DNA of 64,000 nucleotides. Source: Pedobacter planticolens. GTDB lineage: Bacteria; Bacteroidota; Bacteroidia; Sphingobacteriales; Sphingobacteriaceae. The stretch is taken from the NCBI RefSeq assembly GCF_014172375.1, contig NZ_WNXD01000002.1, positions 1,798,001-1,862,000 of the forward strand, written 5' to 3'. Position 1 is the stretch's first letter, and each line of letters starts with the position of its first letter. The translations under genes were made by a program, and so were the position numbers. The notes below the pieces were generated by a model, which was not told where the DNA came from, did no database searches, and worked only from the letters and a program-made list of their open reading frames with translations. Shown here piece after piece: positions 43,724 through 52,529 of the stretch.

Positions 43724-45646
43724 TTACTTTTTAAATTGATAAAGTCGGTGATGTAATAAATAACTTGCCGATTGATAATAAGAAATAGCTTCTTTTTCTA
43801 ACGCAGGAAGAGATTTTATCGGTGTGGTTGTAAAGTTTGTAGAGTCTACATTAAATGCTTCTACTTTTTGCTGTGGCGATAAAATAATTAATTGATTTCC
43901 TTTATAATAGCCCAAATTTTGATACGTACTTATAAATGCTCTACGCAGATTTGCTGGTGTATTAAAAATATCAAACCCGAAAAATTTAGAAGTGTAACTT
44001 ACATTTAACATCCCTAATAAAGTTGGCGGAATATCAATTTGAGAAGTTAATCCATTAAAAGTACTTGGTTTTATAATGGATGGCGCATACACAATCATGG
44101 GTATGCGATAATTTTTAATGGGTAATTCTGTTTTGCCAGCGCTAGATGCACAATGATCGGCTACGATTACAAATATGGTATTGTTAAACCAAGGTTTACT
44201 TCTGCAATCGTTAATGAATTTCCCAATAGCATAATCAGTATATTTTACTGCGCCAGAACGCCCAGTATGTGATGGAATATCTATTCTTCCCTCTGGGTAA
44301 GTATACGGACGATGATTAGAAGTCGTCATTATTTGACTAAAGAAAGGCTTTTTTAACTTGTAATTCGCGTCAAAAGTTTTAACAGCTAACGTGAATAGAT
44401 CTTCATCGGCCACGCCCCAAATATTTTCGTAATGGATGTCTTTTTCATTTGTAATGGCCGAACGGTCAATCACTTCATACCCATTATTGCTAAAAAAGTA
44501 ATTCATATTATCGAAATACCCATAACCACCATATAAATATTGAGTGGTATAACCTTTGCTTTTCAACACATTTCCTAGTGAAAATCTGCCCTCATTATTT
44601 GGTCTTTTCACTTCAGATTGACCAGGAGTAGGAGGAAGACTTAATGACAAAGCTTCCAATCCGCGAACGGTTCTTGTGCCAGTGGCGAAAAGATTAGAAA
44701 AGAATAATCCCTGATTTGCTAAACTATCTAAATTTGGAGTAATGTGTTCGGTATTGCCAAATCTGGAAAGGAAATCGCCACTTAAACTCTCCACGCTAAT
44801 CATAATTAGGTTATAGTTTTTTTGATCTCCAGGATACGTTATTGTTCTAGTAATTGAGGTTGATGAATCGCTTTGAAACTGACTATTATTGGCGATGAAA
44901 TCTTTTTTAACGGTAGTGAAAATAGCATTCACAGAATTAGTTTTATAAAATTTATCGTAATCTAATTGGTTGTTAATAAAGGCTGCTCCAAAATCATACA
45001 TTCCGTTACCAGAAAGTTCTGATGCATATTGATTTTTACTAAATTGTTTTGCACCATTACTTCCAAATAGAAAAACTAATACGGGTAAAAGCAATAAAAT
45101 AAGTGTAATTAAAGTTCTGTATTTGAATGATATCCTATTAGTTACTTCTGCTTTAATGTATTTTTTGGTGAATAATAACACTAAAATACTCAGCACAACA
45201 ATGCCAATTATCAACTTCACAATTGGGTAAGATTGCCAGATATTGCCAATAACTTCGGTGGTGTAAATAAGATAATCTACCGCGATAAAATTATAGCGAG
45301 TTGAAAATTCGTCCCAAAAAAACCATTCTGAAACCGCATTAAAAACGAGTATAGTAAATGCCAAAAGGCATAAACCGTATAAAATAAACCGATGCCATTT
45401 TTTAAAATAGATTTTATTTGGCACCAACCATAAGTACAATACAAAAGGAATAAGGAAAAATGTACTCATCAATGTATCATTTAACAAACCAATTAAAAAG
45501 ATGCCAATAATTTGAAGTGGATTTGGATCTATTTGGCTAAACGATTTGATGAAAAGAACAAGTCTTGTTAAAAATGAAACGGAAATAATAAATAGATATA
45601 CAATTGCCAGTAGTTTAAAACGAGTGGCGAATATTTTTTTAAGCAT
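43724..45646 (-). CDS. LTA synthase-like sulfatase-family membrane protein
   Basis: A 640-residue protein with five N-terminal transmembrane helices and a large periplasmic domain of the alkaline phosphatase/sulfatase superfamily. It resembles lipoteichoic acid synthase and phosphoglycerol transferases: LIMISVESLSGDFLSRFGN (metal-binding Glu), GTRTVRGLEALSLSLPPTPG (nucleophile Thr), FVIVADHCA and a later AGKTELP segment. In Gram-negative bacteria such enzymes decorate lipids or periplasmic glycans with phosphoglycerol or phosphoethanolamine, since LTA itself is absent. A TAATTTTG box lies 34 nt upstream. The exact substrate cannot be told. Confidence 0.92.
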   Translation of the reverse strand: MLKKIFATRFKLLAIVYLFIISVSFLTRLVLFIKSFSQIDPNPLQIIGIFLIGLLNDTLMSTFFLIPFVLYLWLVPNKIYFKKWHRFILYGLCLLAFTILVFNAVSEWFFWDEFSTRYNFIAVDYLIYTTEVIGNIWQSYPIVKLIIGIVVLSILVLLFTKKYIKAEVTNRISFKYRTLITLILLLLPVLVFLFGSNGAKQFSKNQYASELSGNGMYDFGAAFINNQLDYDKFYKTNSVNAIFTTVKKDFIANNSQFQSDSSTSITRTITYPGDQKNYNLIMISVESLSGDFLSRFGNTEHITPNLDSLANQGLFFSNLFATGTRTVRGLEALSLSLPPTPGQSEVKRPNNEGRFSLGNVLKSKGYTTQYLYGGYGYFDNMNYFFSNNGYEVIDRSAITNEKDIHYENIWGVADEDLFTLAVKTFDANYKLKKPFFSQIMTTSNHRPYTYPEGRIDIPSHTGRSGAVKYTDYAIGKFINDCRSKPWFNNTIFVIVADHCASSAGKTELPIKNYRIPMIVYAPSIIKPSTFNGLTSQIDIPPTLLGMLNVSYTSKFFGFDIFNTPANLRRAFISTYQNLGYYKGNQLIILSPQQKVEAFNVDSTNFTTTPIKSLPALEKEAISYYQSASYLLHHRLYQFKK

Positions 45647-45680
45647 GAGATGTAAATTTCGATTTGGTTGTACGAATGTG

Positions 45681-45688
45681 CAAAATTA
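45681..45688 (-). promoter_or_regulatory. -7 promoter element of the LTA synthase-like gene
   Basis: TAATTTTG on the minus strand, 34 nt before the start at 45646. Confidence 0.45.
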
Positions 45689-45821
45689 GATTTTAATTCT
45701 GAAGAAATTCTGAATGAAGCAAAATCAGCTAAGTTTCTTTAAAGTTAAGCTTTAAAACTATTCAATTTTTGAGCCCTCATCATTGAATTTTAGGTGTAAA
45801 ATCATTGTAAAATGATGCCTG

Positions 45822-45918
45822 TTAAAACGGACTTTAGACGGAGTTAGTTCGGGGTTGGTTCGGACTTGTGACAATTGAACCCGACCAAAGTGCGACTGAA
45901 GCCCGAGTTAAGTTCGAG
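45822..45918. repeat. Degenerate 11-bp-period tandem repeat
   Basis: Nine consecutive units, eight of 11 bp and one of 9 bp (45866-45874). Examples are TTAAAACGGAC, TTTAGACGGAG, TTAGTTCGGGG, TTGGTTCGGAC, TTGAACCCGAC and TTAAGTTCGAG. CG occurs at the same position in all the 11-mers. It lies in the 405-nt gap between two minus-strand genes; the rest of that gap holds only the terminator at its left-strand end and AT-rich sequence. Confidence 0.8.
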
Positions 45919-46007
45919 CTAATAAATATAATGGCATAATTCTTTTAGCAATGTAAAACGAACACATCCAAAAAAATAACTATTAGTTAAATTATACTCC
46001 ATAAAAA

Positions 46008-46030
46008 AAGCCAAGCGAATAGCTTGGCTT
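46008..46030 (-). terminator. Intrinsic terminator of the M3 peptidase gene
   Basis: AAGCCAAGC pairs perfectly with GCTTGGCTT over a 5-nt loop; in the minus direction it is followed by a T run (seven A on the plus strand at 46003-46009). It lies 22 nt after the M3 stop codon. Confidence 0.88.
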
Positions 46031-46051
46031 CTTAAAAATATGGTTGGATGA

Positions 46052-47767
46052 CTATCCTAATTTATTCAATTCTTCTTTTACAAATGTGGCTAGTTCTTTG
46101 ACGTAAGCAGCACTGAAATCAAATTTAATACCTGCGGTTTCGTAAATTTCATTCATTGGTTTGGTATAGCCTAAAGCCAACGCAGCCAAATATTGTTCTA
46201 ATGCTTTCTCCGGATTTTCTTTGTAATTTTTCCAAACAGCAATAGCACCTAATTGTGCAATTGCATATTCGATATAATAGAAAGGAACTTCGAACAAGTG
46301 CAATTGTTTTTGCCACAAATTGCCAAATTGTTGTTCAAAGCTTGTCCAATCTGCAAAACCAGCGCCAAAACGAGTATAGATTTGTTTAAAAGCAGTTTCT
46401 CTGTCGGCTGCATTATGTTCTGGGTTAGTGTAAATCCAATGTTGAAATTGATCTATTACTGCAACCCATGGCAACGTTTTTAAAACATCTGCTAACTGTT
46501 CTTTTTTAGCACGATTAAGTTCTTCTTCGTTATCAAAATAAACATCCCAATTATCCATAGAAATTAATTCCATGCTCATAGATGCTAATTCCGCAACTTC
46601 TGATGGGCAATGTTTAAAATCATTTAATTCTAAATCAGCTGTTAAAAAAGTATGTATCGCATGCCCACCTTCGTGAACCATTGTAGTTAAATCACGTAAA
46701 GAATTTGCCGAATTCATAAAAATGAATGGAGCGCCAGTTTCAGCTAAAGGATAATTGTAACCGCCAGGTGCTTTGCCCATTCTACTTTCTACATCAAAAA
46801 GCCCATTCGCTTTCATAATGGTCAATTTTTCTCCTAATGATGGATTTATTGCTGCAAAACACGCAATGCTTTTATCAATTAGTTCTTGTCCATTATTAAA
46901 CGGTTTTAACATTGGTTTTCCAGTCGTACTTACTTCCATATCCCAAGGTTTCAATGCATCTAAACCTAAAGCTGTTTGTCTCTTTTCGGCTTGTTCCTTT
47001 AAAACTGGAACAATTTCTTTTTCAATCGCTTCTGCAAAATCGTAACAGTCTTTTGGCGTATAATCAAAACGACCTAAAGCTTGAAACATATAATCGCGAT
47101 AATTCTCAAAACCTGCGTTTAAAGCAACTTTGTGACGCATTGCAACTAATTCATCAAACAAAATGTTTAACTCATCTTTATCTGCTAAACGGCGTTGTTG
47201 AATGGTTTCCCAAGCATTTTGTCTAACACTTCTATCGGTATCTTTTAAAAAGTTGGCAGCTTGTTCTAAAGTAAATTCTTGATCGTTTATATTGACGCTC
47301 ATGGCACCTGTAATGCCTTGATATTTTTGCTGAGTTACTTGTAATTGTGTAAAAAGCTCAATGTTTTCTTCGCGGTATAATTCTAATGCTTTTTTGACAG
47401 CTCGGATATAAACAAAATATTTCTCTTGGTCTAGTTTGTCTATAAATAGACTTTCGCTAAACTTCTTATTTAACTCATTTGCTACTGGCGAAATTTTAGG
47501 TTCAATTTCTGTTGCGAAATACTGAAAATCTTTCACTAAATTTTCATTAGCAGTATCGCAAGTCATTTTAATATAGCGCCAAGCAAAATCTTCCTCAAGC
47601 GCAGCTTCTAATTCGCTTTTATCTTTTAACCATTTTTCCAGTTCTTCCACACTGTTGATTTCTCTTTTTAGCAATTCATCTAAAATTGGAGATAGACTTT
47701 CCCATTCCATTTTTAAATCTTGAGGAATGTAGGTTCTGGTTTTCTTAGGTATGATTAAGTTATTCAT
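46052..47767 (-). CDS. M3 family oligoendopeptidase
   Basis: A 571-residue cytoplasmic zinc metallopeptidase of the oligoendopeptidase F/thimet group. The zinc motif is MVHEGGHAIHTFL (HEGGH near residue 365), and the third ligand Glu is expected in the following SEVAELASMSMELIS. The helical N-terminal part (residues 1-200) forms the lid of the substrate channel. Such enzymes degrade short peptides. It has no signal peptide and normal length. It has a terminator after it, and an 18-bp perfect palindrome lies upstream of its start. No operon partner is evident. Confidence 0.95.
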   Translation of the reverse strand: MNNLIIPKKTRTYIPQDLKMEWESLSPILDELLKREINSVEELEKWLKDKSELEAALEEDFAWRYIKMTCDTANENLVKDFQYFATEIEPKISPVANELNKKFSESLFIDKLDQEKYFVYIRAVKKALELYREENIELFTQLQVTQQKYQGITGAMSVNINDQEFTLEQAANFLKDTDRSVRQNAWETIQQRRLADKDELNILFDELVAMRHKVALNAGFENYRDYMFQALGRFDYTPKDCYDFAEAIEKEIVPVLKEQAEKRQTALGLDALKPWDMEVSTTGKPMLKPFNNGQELIDKSIACFAAINPSLGEKLTIMKANGLFDVESRMGKAPGGYNYPLAETGAPFIFMNSANSLRDLTTMVHEGGHAIHTFLTADLELNDFKHCPSEVAELASMSMELISMDNWDVYFDNEEELNRAKKEQLADVLKTLPWVAVIDQFQHWIYTNPEHNAADRETAFKQIYTRFGAGFADWTSFEQQFGNLWQKQLHLFEVPFYYIEYAIAQLGAIAVWKNYKENPEKALEQYLAALALGYTKPMNEIYETAGIKFDFSAAYVKELATFVKEELNKLG

Positions 47768-47790
47768 AGTGTTGTAATTTGTAATGTTGA

Positions 47791-47808
47791 TCCCGATAGC
47801 TATCGGGA
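47791..47808. repeat. 18-bp perfect palindrome
   Basis: TCCCGATAGCTATCGGGA is perfectly self-complementary and lies 23 nt upstream of the M3 peptidase start. It could be a dispersed palindrome or a regulator site; no second copy is seen in this window. Confidence 0.6.
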
Positions 47809-47832
47809 GTTGTAAAGTTTAGGGCTATTATC

Positions 47833-48702
47833 CTAAAATCCTTTAAATCCTGACCTTAAAAAGGCATCAATTAAAAAGCAAAGTGCAAAAATGACAGATG
47901 CAAATCCATTTGTGGTTGCAAAAGCTCTATCAACTTTGCTAATATCCGTTGGTTTAACTAGCAAATGCTGATAGGTTAGCATGGCACAGAAAAATAAAAT
48001 ACCGATATAATAAACCCAACTAAATTCTGTAAAAAATAAAGGTAATATCACGCATAATGCGGAAAAAATATGTAGTACAACGGATAAACGTAAAGCATTT
48101 TTTATGCCAAGTGTTGCAGGTATGGAATGTAGATTTTCTTTGCGATCAAAACTTTCATCTTGCAACGCATAAATAATATCGAACCCGCTTACCCAAAATA
48201 AAACGGCAAAAGAATAAAATAATGGAACGATATTAAATGCTCCAGTTACCGCAATGTAGGCTCCAATTGGAGCTAAAGAAAGTCCTAAACCTAAAACTAA
48301 ATGGCATAATGCGGTAAAACGTTTAGTGTAACTGTAAAAAAGCACCACAAATAAGGCTACTGGCGATAAATAAAGGCATAAAGGATTGATGAATGCCGTT
48401 GCAATGACAAACAAAATGCAGTTTACAATTACAAAAGTGAGTGCTTCGCTTGCAGAAACTTTGCCAGCAGGAATATCTCGCATTACCGTACGTGGGTTTT
48501 TCGCATCAATATTACGATCTAAATAGCGATTAAATGCCATTGCCGCATTACGGGCAAATACCATACATAAAATTACCAATGCTAATAAATACCAATTAAA
48601 TGGGTTTTCGGTGGTAGTTACGCCCAAAAAGAAACCAATTAAGGCAAAAGGCATTGCGAATATGGAGTGTGCAAATAATACGAGTGAAAAGTATTTTTTC
48701 AT
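47833..48702 (-). CDS. UbiA-family prenyltransferase, probably of menaquinone synthesis
   Basis: A 289-residue integral membrane prenyltransferase. The first Asp-rich site is NRYLDRNIDAKNPRTVMRDI and the second is YALQDESFDRKENLHSIPAT. Eight or nine hydrophobic helices are visible. It resembles the 4-hydroxybenzoate polyprenyltransferase-like proteins (MqnP/UbiA) of Bacteroidota. Since these bacteria make menaquinone, it probably prenylates a quinone head-group precursor. The methylase UbiE/MenE-type gene for the last step lies 0.9 kb away on the other strand, with engB between them. Exact pathway (futalosine or classical) is not shown by the window. Confidence 0.88.
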   Translation of the reverse strand: MKKYFSLVLFAHSIFAMPFALIGFFLGVTTTENPFNWYLLALVILCMVFARNAAMAFNRYLDRNIDAKNPRTVMRDIPAGKVSASEALTFVIVNCILFVIATAFINPLCLYLSPVALFVVLFYSYTKRFTALCHLVLGLGLSLAPIGAYIAVTGAFNIVPLFYSFAVLFWVSGFDIIYALQDESFDRKENLHSIPATLGIKNALRLSVVLHIFSALCVILPLFFTEFSWVYYIGILFFCAMLTYQHLLVKPTDISKVDRAFATTNGFASVIFALCFLIDAFLRSGFKGF

Positions 48703-48716
48703 TTTAGTATAATGTT

Positions 48717-48792
48717 GTCATTGCGAGGAAGAATGACGAAGCAATCTATCCTGCAAAAAAGATTGCTTTGTCGCTTCGCTTCTCGCAATGAC
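48717..48792. repeat. Dispersed palindrome with GTCATTGCGAG ends
   Basis: The left end is GTCATTGCGAGGAAGAATGA and the right end, on the minus strand, is GTCATTGCGAGAAGCGAAGC; internal GAAGCAATC and GATTGCTTTG also pair. Fragments of the same family lie at 26816-26855 and 27108-27152. Confidence 0.8.
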
Positions 48793-48815
48793 GAAGCTAG
48801 TTAAACTTTGATAAA

Positions 48816-49460
48816 TTATTCTTTATTGTTAGCCGTATAAAACTGCGGATCGATAATTGGTTTTACAAAATCTTCATTTACTTCGCCAATAAAGCCTAAA
48901 ACTTTATCTCTGCCTTGTGCTTTTTCTGCAGAGGTTACAAAAAATGGAGGGACTTCTTCAAACCAACCCAATAAAGCTTTATTAAATTTCGCAACATTTT
49001 GGTCAGTTTTTGGTGCCGATTGCTTATCTGCTTTTGTATAAACTAATGCAAATGGAATTTGGCATTCGCCTAACCAAGAACAAAATTCTAAATCAATTTT
49101 TTGAGGATCTAAACGGCTGTCTATCAATACGAAAACGCATTGTAGATTTTCTCTTTTAGTTAAATAGTTACGGATAAATTTCTCCCATTTTTCTCTACTA
49201 CTTTTACTCACTTTAGCATAACCATAACCAGGTAAATCTACAATGTACCATTTTTCGTTTATGAGAAAATGATTAATTAATTGCGTTTTTCCAGGTCTTT
49301 GTGATGTTTTTGCTAAACCTTGCACATTAACCAACATATTAATAAGCGATGATTTGCCCACATTAGAACGGCCAATAAAAGCATATTCGGGCATTTCTGG
49401 TAGTGGTAAAGCCGAAACTTTAGTATTACTCACAACAAACGTGGCAGATTTTATAATCAT
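48816..49460 (-). CDS. engB: Ribosome biogenesis GTP-binding protein EngB (YsxC/YihA)
   Basis: A 214-residue essential GTPase that assists assembly of the 50S ribosomal subunit. The G1 P-loop is FIGRSNVGKSSLINML, G2 lies in TSQRPGKTQLINHF, G3 is VDLPGYGYAKVSK, G4 is VYTKADKQS, and G5 is the FVTSAEKAQG region. The ATG at 49460 is used. A longer frame begins ~70 bases upstream, but its extra residues are translated from a CAGTTGACAGTT-type repeat and match no EngB. A TACCTTTG -7 box only 4 nt upstream supports the chosen start and a leaderless mRNA. Confidence 0.95.
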   Translation of the reverse strand: MIIKSATFVVSNTKVSALPLPEMPEYAFIGRSNVGKSSLINMLVNVQGLAKTSQRPGKTQLINHFLINEKWYIVDLPGYGYAKVSKSSREKWEKFIRNYLTKRENLQCVFVLIDSRLDPQKIDLEFCSWLGECQIPFALVYTKADKQSAPKTDQNVAKFNKALLGWFEEVPPFFVTSAEKAQGRDKVLGFIGEVNEDFVKPIIDPQFYTANNKE

Positions 49461-49464
49461 AGCA

Positions 49465-49472
49465 CAAAGGTA
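49465..49472 (-). promoter_or_regulatory. -7 promoter element of engB
   Basis: TACCTTTG on the minus strand, only 4 nt before the ATG at 49460. With the usual distance to the start point, transcription would begin at or next to the start codon. Confidence 0.55.
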
Positions 49473-49539
49473 ATAATAAAGTTTGCAGTTGATAGTTTTC
49501 AGTTGACAGTTCAAATCGCACATCTTCAATTACAATTTA

Positions 49540-49547
49540 TATCTTTG
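49540..49547 (+). promoter_or_regulatory. -7 promoter element of ubiE
   Basis: TATCTTTG matches TAnnTTTG, 10 nt before the ATG at 49558. Confidence 0.55.
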
Positions 49548-49557
49548 ACACATAATT

Positions 49558-50286
49558 ATGAATCAAGAAGTAACTCCATACTCAGGCACAGCGACTAAAA
49601 AAGAACAAGTAGCTACAATGTTCAATAACATTTCTGGCACTTACGATTTCCTAAATCACTTTTTATCATTAGGTATAGATATTATTTGGCGTCGCAAGGC
49701 GATAAGAGAATTATCTGCCATACAACCCCGAATGATTTTAGATGTAGCAACGGGAACTGGAGATTTTGCTTTCGAATCGATTAGTATTTTACATCCTGAT
49801 AAGATAATTGGTGTAGATATTTCGGAAGGAATGTTAGAAGTAGCTAAAAGGAAAATCAAAGAACGTAATCTTGGTCATATTTTCTCGGTGCAATTAGGAG
49901 ATTCGGAAGGCTTACATTTTGAAGATAATACGTTTGATGCGATAACGGTAGCATTTGGCGTGAGAAATTACGAAAATTTGGAAAAAGGCTTATCAGATAT
50001 GCTTCGTGTTTTAAAACCAGAGGGGAAAATTGTAATTCTAGAATTTTCTAAGCCGAAAGCTTTTCCTGTAAAACAAGGTTATAATTTCTATTTTAAATAC
50101 GTTACCCCATTTTTCGGAAAGTTGTTTTCTAAGGATGACAGAGCATATACTTATTTGCCAGAATCGGTTGCTGCTTTTCCAGATGGACAATCATTTACAA
50201 CCTTAATGGAGAAAGTTGGTTATAAAAATACCAAACATCGCCCTTTAACGTTTGGTATAAGTGCTATTTATACCGGTATTAAATGA
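49558..50286 (+). CDS. ubiE: Demethylmenaquinone methyltransferase UbiE/MenG
   Basis: A 242-residue SAM-dependent class I methyltransferase that converts demethylmenaquinone to menaquinone. Family signatures are VATMFNNISGTYDFLNHFLS, the SAM motif ILDVATGTGDFAFE near residue 60, VGVDISEGMLEVAKRK-like IIGVDISEGMLEVAKRK, and FGVRNYENLEKGLSDMLRVL. The end FGISAIYTGIK is typical. Its stop overlaps the start of the PorT-like gene by 4 bases, so the two are translationally coupled. With the UbiA-type gene nearby it suggests a menaquinone-linked neighbourhood. Confidence 0.96.
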   Translation: MNQEVTPYSGTATKKEQVATMFNNISGTYDFLNHFLSLGIDIIWRRKAIRELSAIQPRMILDVATGTGDFAFESISILHPDKIIGVDISEGMLEVAKRKIKERNLGHIFSVQLGDSEGLHFEDNTFDAITVAFGVRNYENLEKGLSDMLRVLKPEGKIVILEFSKPKAFPVKQGYNFYFKYVTPFFGKLFSKDDRAYTYLPESVAAFPDGQSFTTLMEKVGYKNTKHRPLTFGISAIYTGIK

Positions 50287-51032
50287 GGAAAAAATCAACG
50301 CTCTTAATTTTAGTCTTTCTAGTAATAAGCAACTTTGCTAAGGCTCAAAATTGGGGTGGAGGTATTGATGATGAGAATTTTAATTGGGGATTTAGTTTTC
50401 AATATATCTCATCAGAGTACAAAATTCTTAAAAAGGTAGATTGGAGGAAACCTTATTTTGATACAGAGCTAGGTGCTAATGTTACCGATTCATTATCTGC
50501 TGTTTCTTCTCCAACATCTGTTGGATTTGGGATTGGGTTTATCGTGAATACTAGGCTTACCAATAATTTAGATGTTCGTTTTACACCGACTTTGGTTTTT
50601 AACGACCGATTAGTTAATTATTACTACGTTGAGCCAGGTATATATAATCCTGGAAATCCATTAATTCAAAAAAAGTTACAGGCAACAATGATTGATCTTC
50701 CCCTAGGTTTAAAAGTTAAATCAGATCGGATGATGAATTTTAGAGCCTATATGTTAGGCGGATTAAAATATTCAATGGATTTGGCATCGGGCAAAAAAAA
50801 TAATGATGCTTCATCTGCGCCAATAGATAAATTAATAAAGAACAGCAAAAACTTTTTGTCTTATGAAGCAGGCTTAGGTTTCGATATTTATTTTGAATGG
50901 TTTAAAATGTCGCCCGAAGTAAAAATGTCGTATTCGTTTAAAGATATTTTAAAACACGATAATACCCCATACGCTAATCCAATAGATAAAGCCAAACTCA
51001 GACATTTTACTTTCAGCTTATTTTTCGAGTAG
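50283..51032 (+). CDS. porT: PorT-like outer-membrane beta-barrel protein (type IX secretion)
   Basis: A 249-residue exported protein with a signal peptide (residues 1-21, ending AKAQ) and an eight-stranded-barrel-like pattern. Segments such as SVGFGIGFIVNTRLTNNLDV, TPTLVFNDRLVNYYYVEPG and IDLPLGLKVKSDRMMNFRAY fit the PorT/SprT family, required for type IX secretion and gliding. The ubiE-porT order is a known Bacteroidota arrangement and supports the call. The reading frame overlaps ubiE by ATGA. The final residue is Phe followed by Glu, not the strict C-terminal Phe of classical barrels. A general porin-family label is the safer alternative. Confidence 0.82.
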   Translation: MRKKSTLLILVFLVISNFAKAQNWGGGIDDENFNWGFSFQYISSEYKILKKVDWRKPYFDTELGANVTDSLSAVSSPTSVGFGIGFIVNTRLTNNLDVRFTPTLVFNDRLVNYYYVEPGIYNPGNPLIQKKLQATMIDLPLGLKVKSDRMMNFRAYMLGGLKYSMDLASGKKNNDASSAPIDKLIKNSKNFLSYEAGLGFDIYFEWFKMSPEVKMSYSFKDILKHDNTPYANPIDKAKLRHFTFSLFFE

Positions 51033-51052
51033 CTGTCCGTACAAAAAAATTA

Positions 51053-51060
51053 TACCTTTG
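51053..51060 (+). promoter_or_regulatory. -7 promoter element of the SDR gene
   Basis: TACCTTTG matches TAnnTTTG, 22 nt before the ATG at 51083 and 20 nt after the PorT-like stop codon. Confidence 0.5.
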
Positions 51061-51082
51061 TTCATCATTGAATAAATAACAC

Positions 51083-51841
51083 ATGGCTAAAATTGCATTA
51101 ATTACTGGTGCAAGCTCAGGTATTGGCGAGGCTTGCGCACACCTTTTCGCTCAACAAGGTTATCACCTTATCCTACTAGGAAGAAGAGAACATTTGCTGG
51201 AAAAAATAGCACATCATTTGGCGGATAAATACGCTATAGAAGTGAAAAAAATTCAAGCTGATGTGAGAGATAAGGAAAATATCAACTATGTGTTAGAAAC
51301 ATTACCAGCGAACTGGAAAAATGTTGATGTACTGATAAATAACGCAGGTTTAAGTCAAGGTTTAGATCCAATTGATAAAGGCAATACTGACGATTGGGAT
51401 ACGATGATAGACACAAACATAAAGGGTTTATTATATGTTTCTAAAGTGGTAAGTAGTTGGATGGTAGCACAAAAGAAAGGACACATTATTAATATTGGAT
51501 CTATTGCTGGTAAAGAAGTGTATGCCAATGGTAATGTGTATTGTGCCACAAAACATGCAGTAGAAGCTTTAAATCAAGGGATGCGCATTGATCTTTTACC
51601 TCACGGGATAAAAGTAACGGCAATTCATCCAGGTATGGTAGAAACTGAGTTTTCGATAGTGCGTTTTAAAGGTGATGAAAGTAGAGCCAAAAAAGTATAC
51701 GATGGTTTTGAACCCTTACTAGCACAAGATATTGCAGAAGCCATTTGGTTTGCCGTAAGTAGACCAGCACATGTAAACATTAACGATATGTTAATTATGC
51801 CAACTGCACAAGCAACCGCAACAACTGTAAAGAGAGATTAA
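51083..51841 (+). CDS. SDR-family NADP-dependent oxidoreductase (YdfG-like)
   Basis: A 252-residue classical short-chain dehydrogenase. The coenzyme motif is LITGASSGIGEACAHLFAQQ, followed by NNAG (LINNAGLSQG), the catalytic Ser region IINIGSIAGK and the YxxxK motif in NVYCATKHAVEALNQG. The Arg-rich LGRREHLLEK after strand 2 favours NADP. It resembles the YdfG group, which oxidises serine, 3-hydroxy acids or related compounds, but specificity is not certain. It is cytoplasmic, single gene with its own -7 box. Confidence 0.92.
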   Translation: MAKIALITGASSGIGEACAHLFAQQGYHLILLGRREHLLEKIAHHLADKYAIEVKKIQADVRDKENINYVLETLPANWKNVDVLINNAGLSQGLDPIDKGNTDDWDTMIDTNIKGLLYVSKVVSSWMVAQKKGHIINIGSIAGKEVYANGNVYCATKHAVEALNQGMRIDLLPHGIKVTAIHPGMVETEFSIVRFKGDESRAKKVYDGFEPLLAQDIAEAIWFAVSRPAHVNINDMLIMPTAQATATTVKRD

Positions 51842-51844
51842 CTA

Positions 51845-51966
51845 GGTTGTGGGTTGCATGTTACGAGTAACATGTTTGGATTCAGAATAATAGTTAAAAA
51901 ATAAATTAATAAGGATGTAAGTTAGGCATCAAGACCTGTAGCTCGCAACCCATAACATACAACACG
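51845..51966. repeat. Imperfect inverted repeat with GGGTTGC arms
   Basis: The left arm TTGTGGGTTGCATGTTACGA is matched on the minus strand by TTGTATGTTATGGGTTGCGA on the right, separated by ~60 AT-rich bases. It fills the gap between the SDR and YqeY-like genes. Confidence 0.65.
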
Positions 51967-51969
51967 ATT

Positions 51970-52416
51970 ATGATATCAACAACAATAGATCAAGAAATAA
52001 AACAAGCCATGTTGGCTAAAGATCAAGCGAAGCTTAGAGGTTTAAGAGCAATTAAAGCAGCTTTGTTATTAGCAAAAACAGAAAAGGGACATGCAGAAGA
52101 AATTTCTGAAGATGCAGAAATGAAGATTTTACAAAAACTAGTGAAACAACGTAAGGAATCTGCAACTATTTACAAAGAACAAGGCCGCGAAGATTTATAC
52201 ATTGTTGAACAAGAAGAAATTGATGTGATTAGTCAATTTTTGCCACAACAATTAGCACAAGCTGATATTGAGAAAATAATTGCAAGAATTATCTCAGAAT
52301 CAGGCGCATCATCTATTAAAGAAATGGGTAAAGTAATGGGCCTAGCCAATAAAGAATTAGCTGGCAAAGCCGATGGAAAATTAATTGGAGAAATTGTAAA
52401 AACACAATTGGGATAA
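51970..52416 (+). CDS. GatB/YqeY domain protein
   Basis: A 148-residue stand-alone YqeY protein. It corresponds to the tRNA-interacting tail domain of the GatB/GatE amidotransferase subunits. Typical are LRGLRAIKAALLLAKTEKGH, ILQKLVKQRKESATIYKEQG, EIDVISQFLPQQLAQADIEK and SIKEMGKVMGLANKELAGKA followed by DGKLIGEIVK. The stand-alone form is common but uncharacterised; a tRNA-related role is inferred. It is cytoplasmic. A repeat-filled gap separates it from the SDR gene. Confidence 0.93.
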   Translation: MISTTIDQEIKQAMLAKDQAKLRGLRAIKAALLLAKTEKGHAEEISEDAEMKILQKLVKQRKESATIYKEQGREDLYIVEQEEIDVISQFLPQQLAQADIEKIIARIISESGASSIKEMGKVMGLANKELAGKADGKLIGEIVKTQLG

Positions 52417-52529
52417 TCAGTTTCTGATCTGTTTTTAAATTCTTTTCTTAAAAATATTTAGATTAATTGCCATAATTTAATTTTACTCTATTAACTTAGT
52501 AGCACATACCAAACATCAGAAGACTATAT

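Noticed and set aside
49461-49529. N-terminal extension of engB by 23 residues
   Set aside because: The extension is translated from a CAGTTGACAGTT-type intergenic repeat, and a -7 box lies 4 nt before the shorter start.
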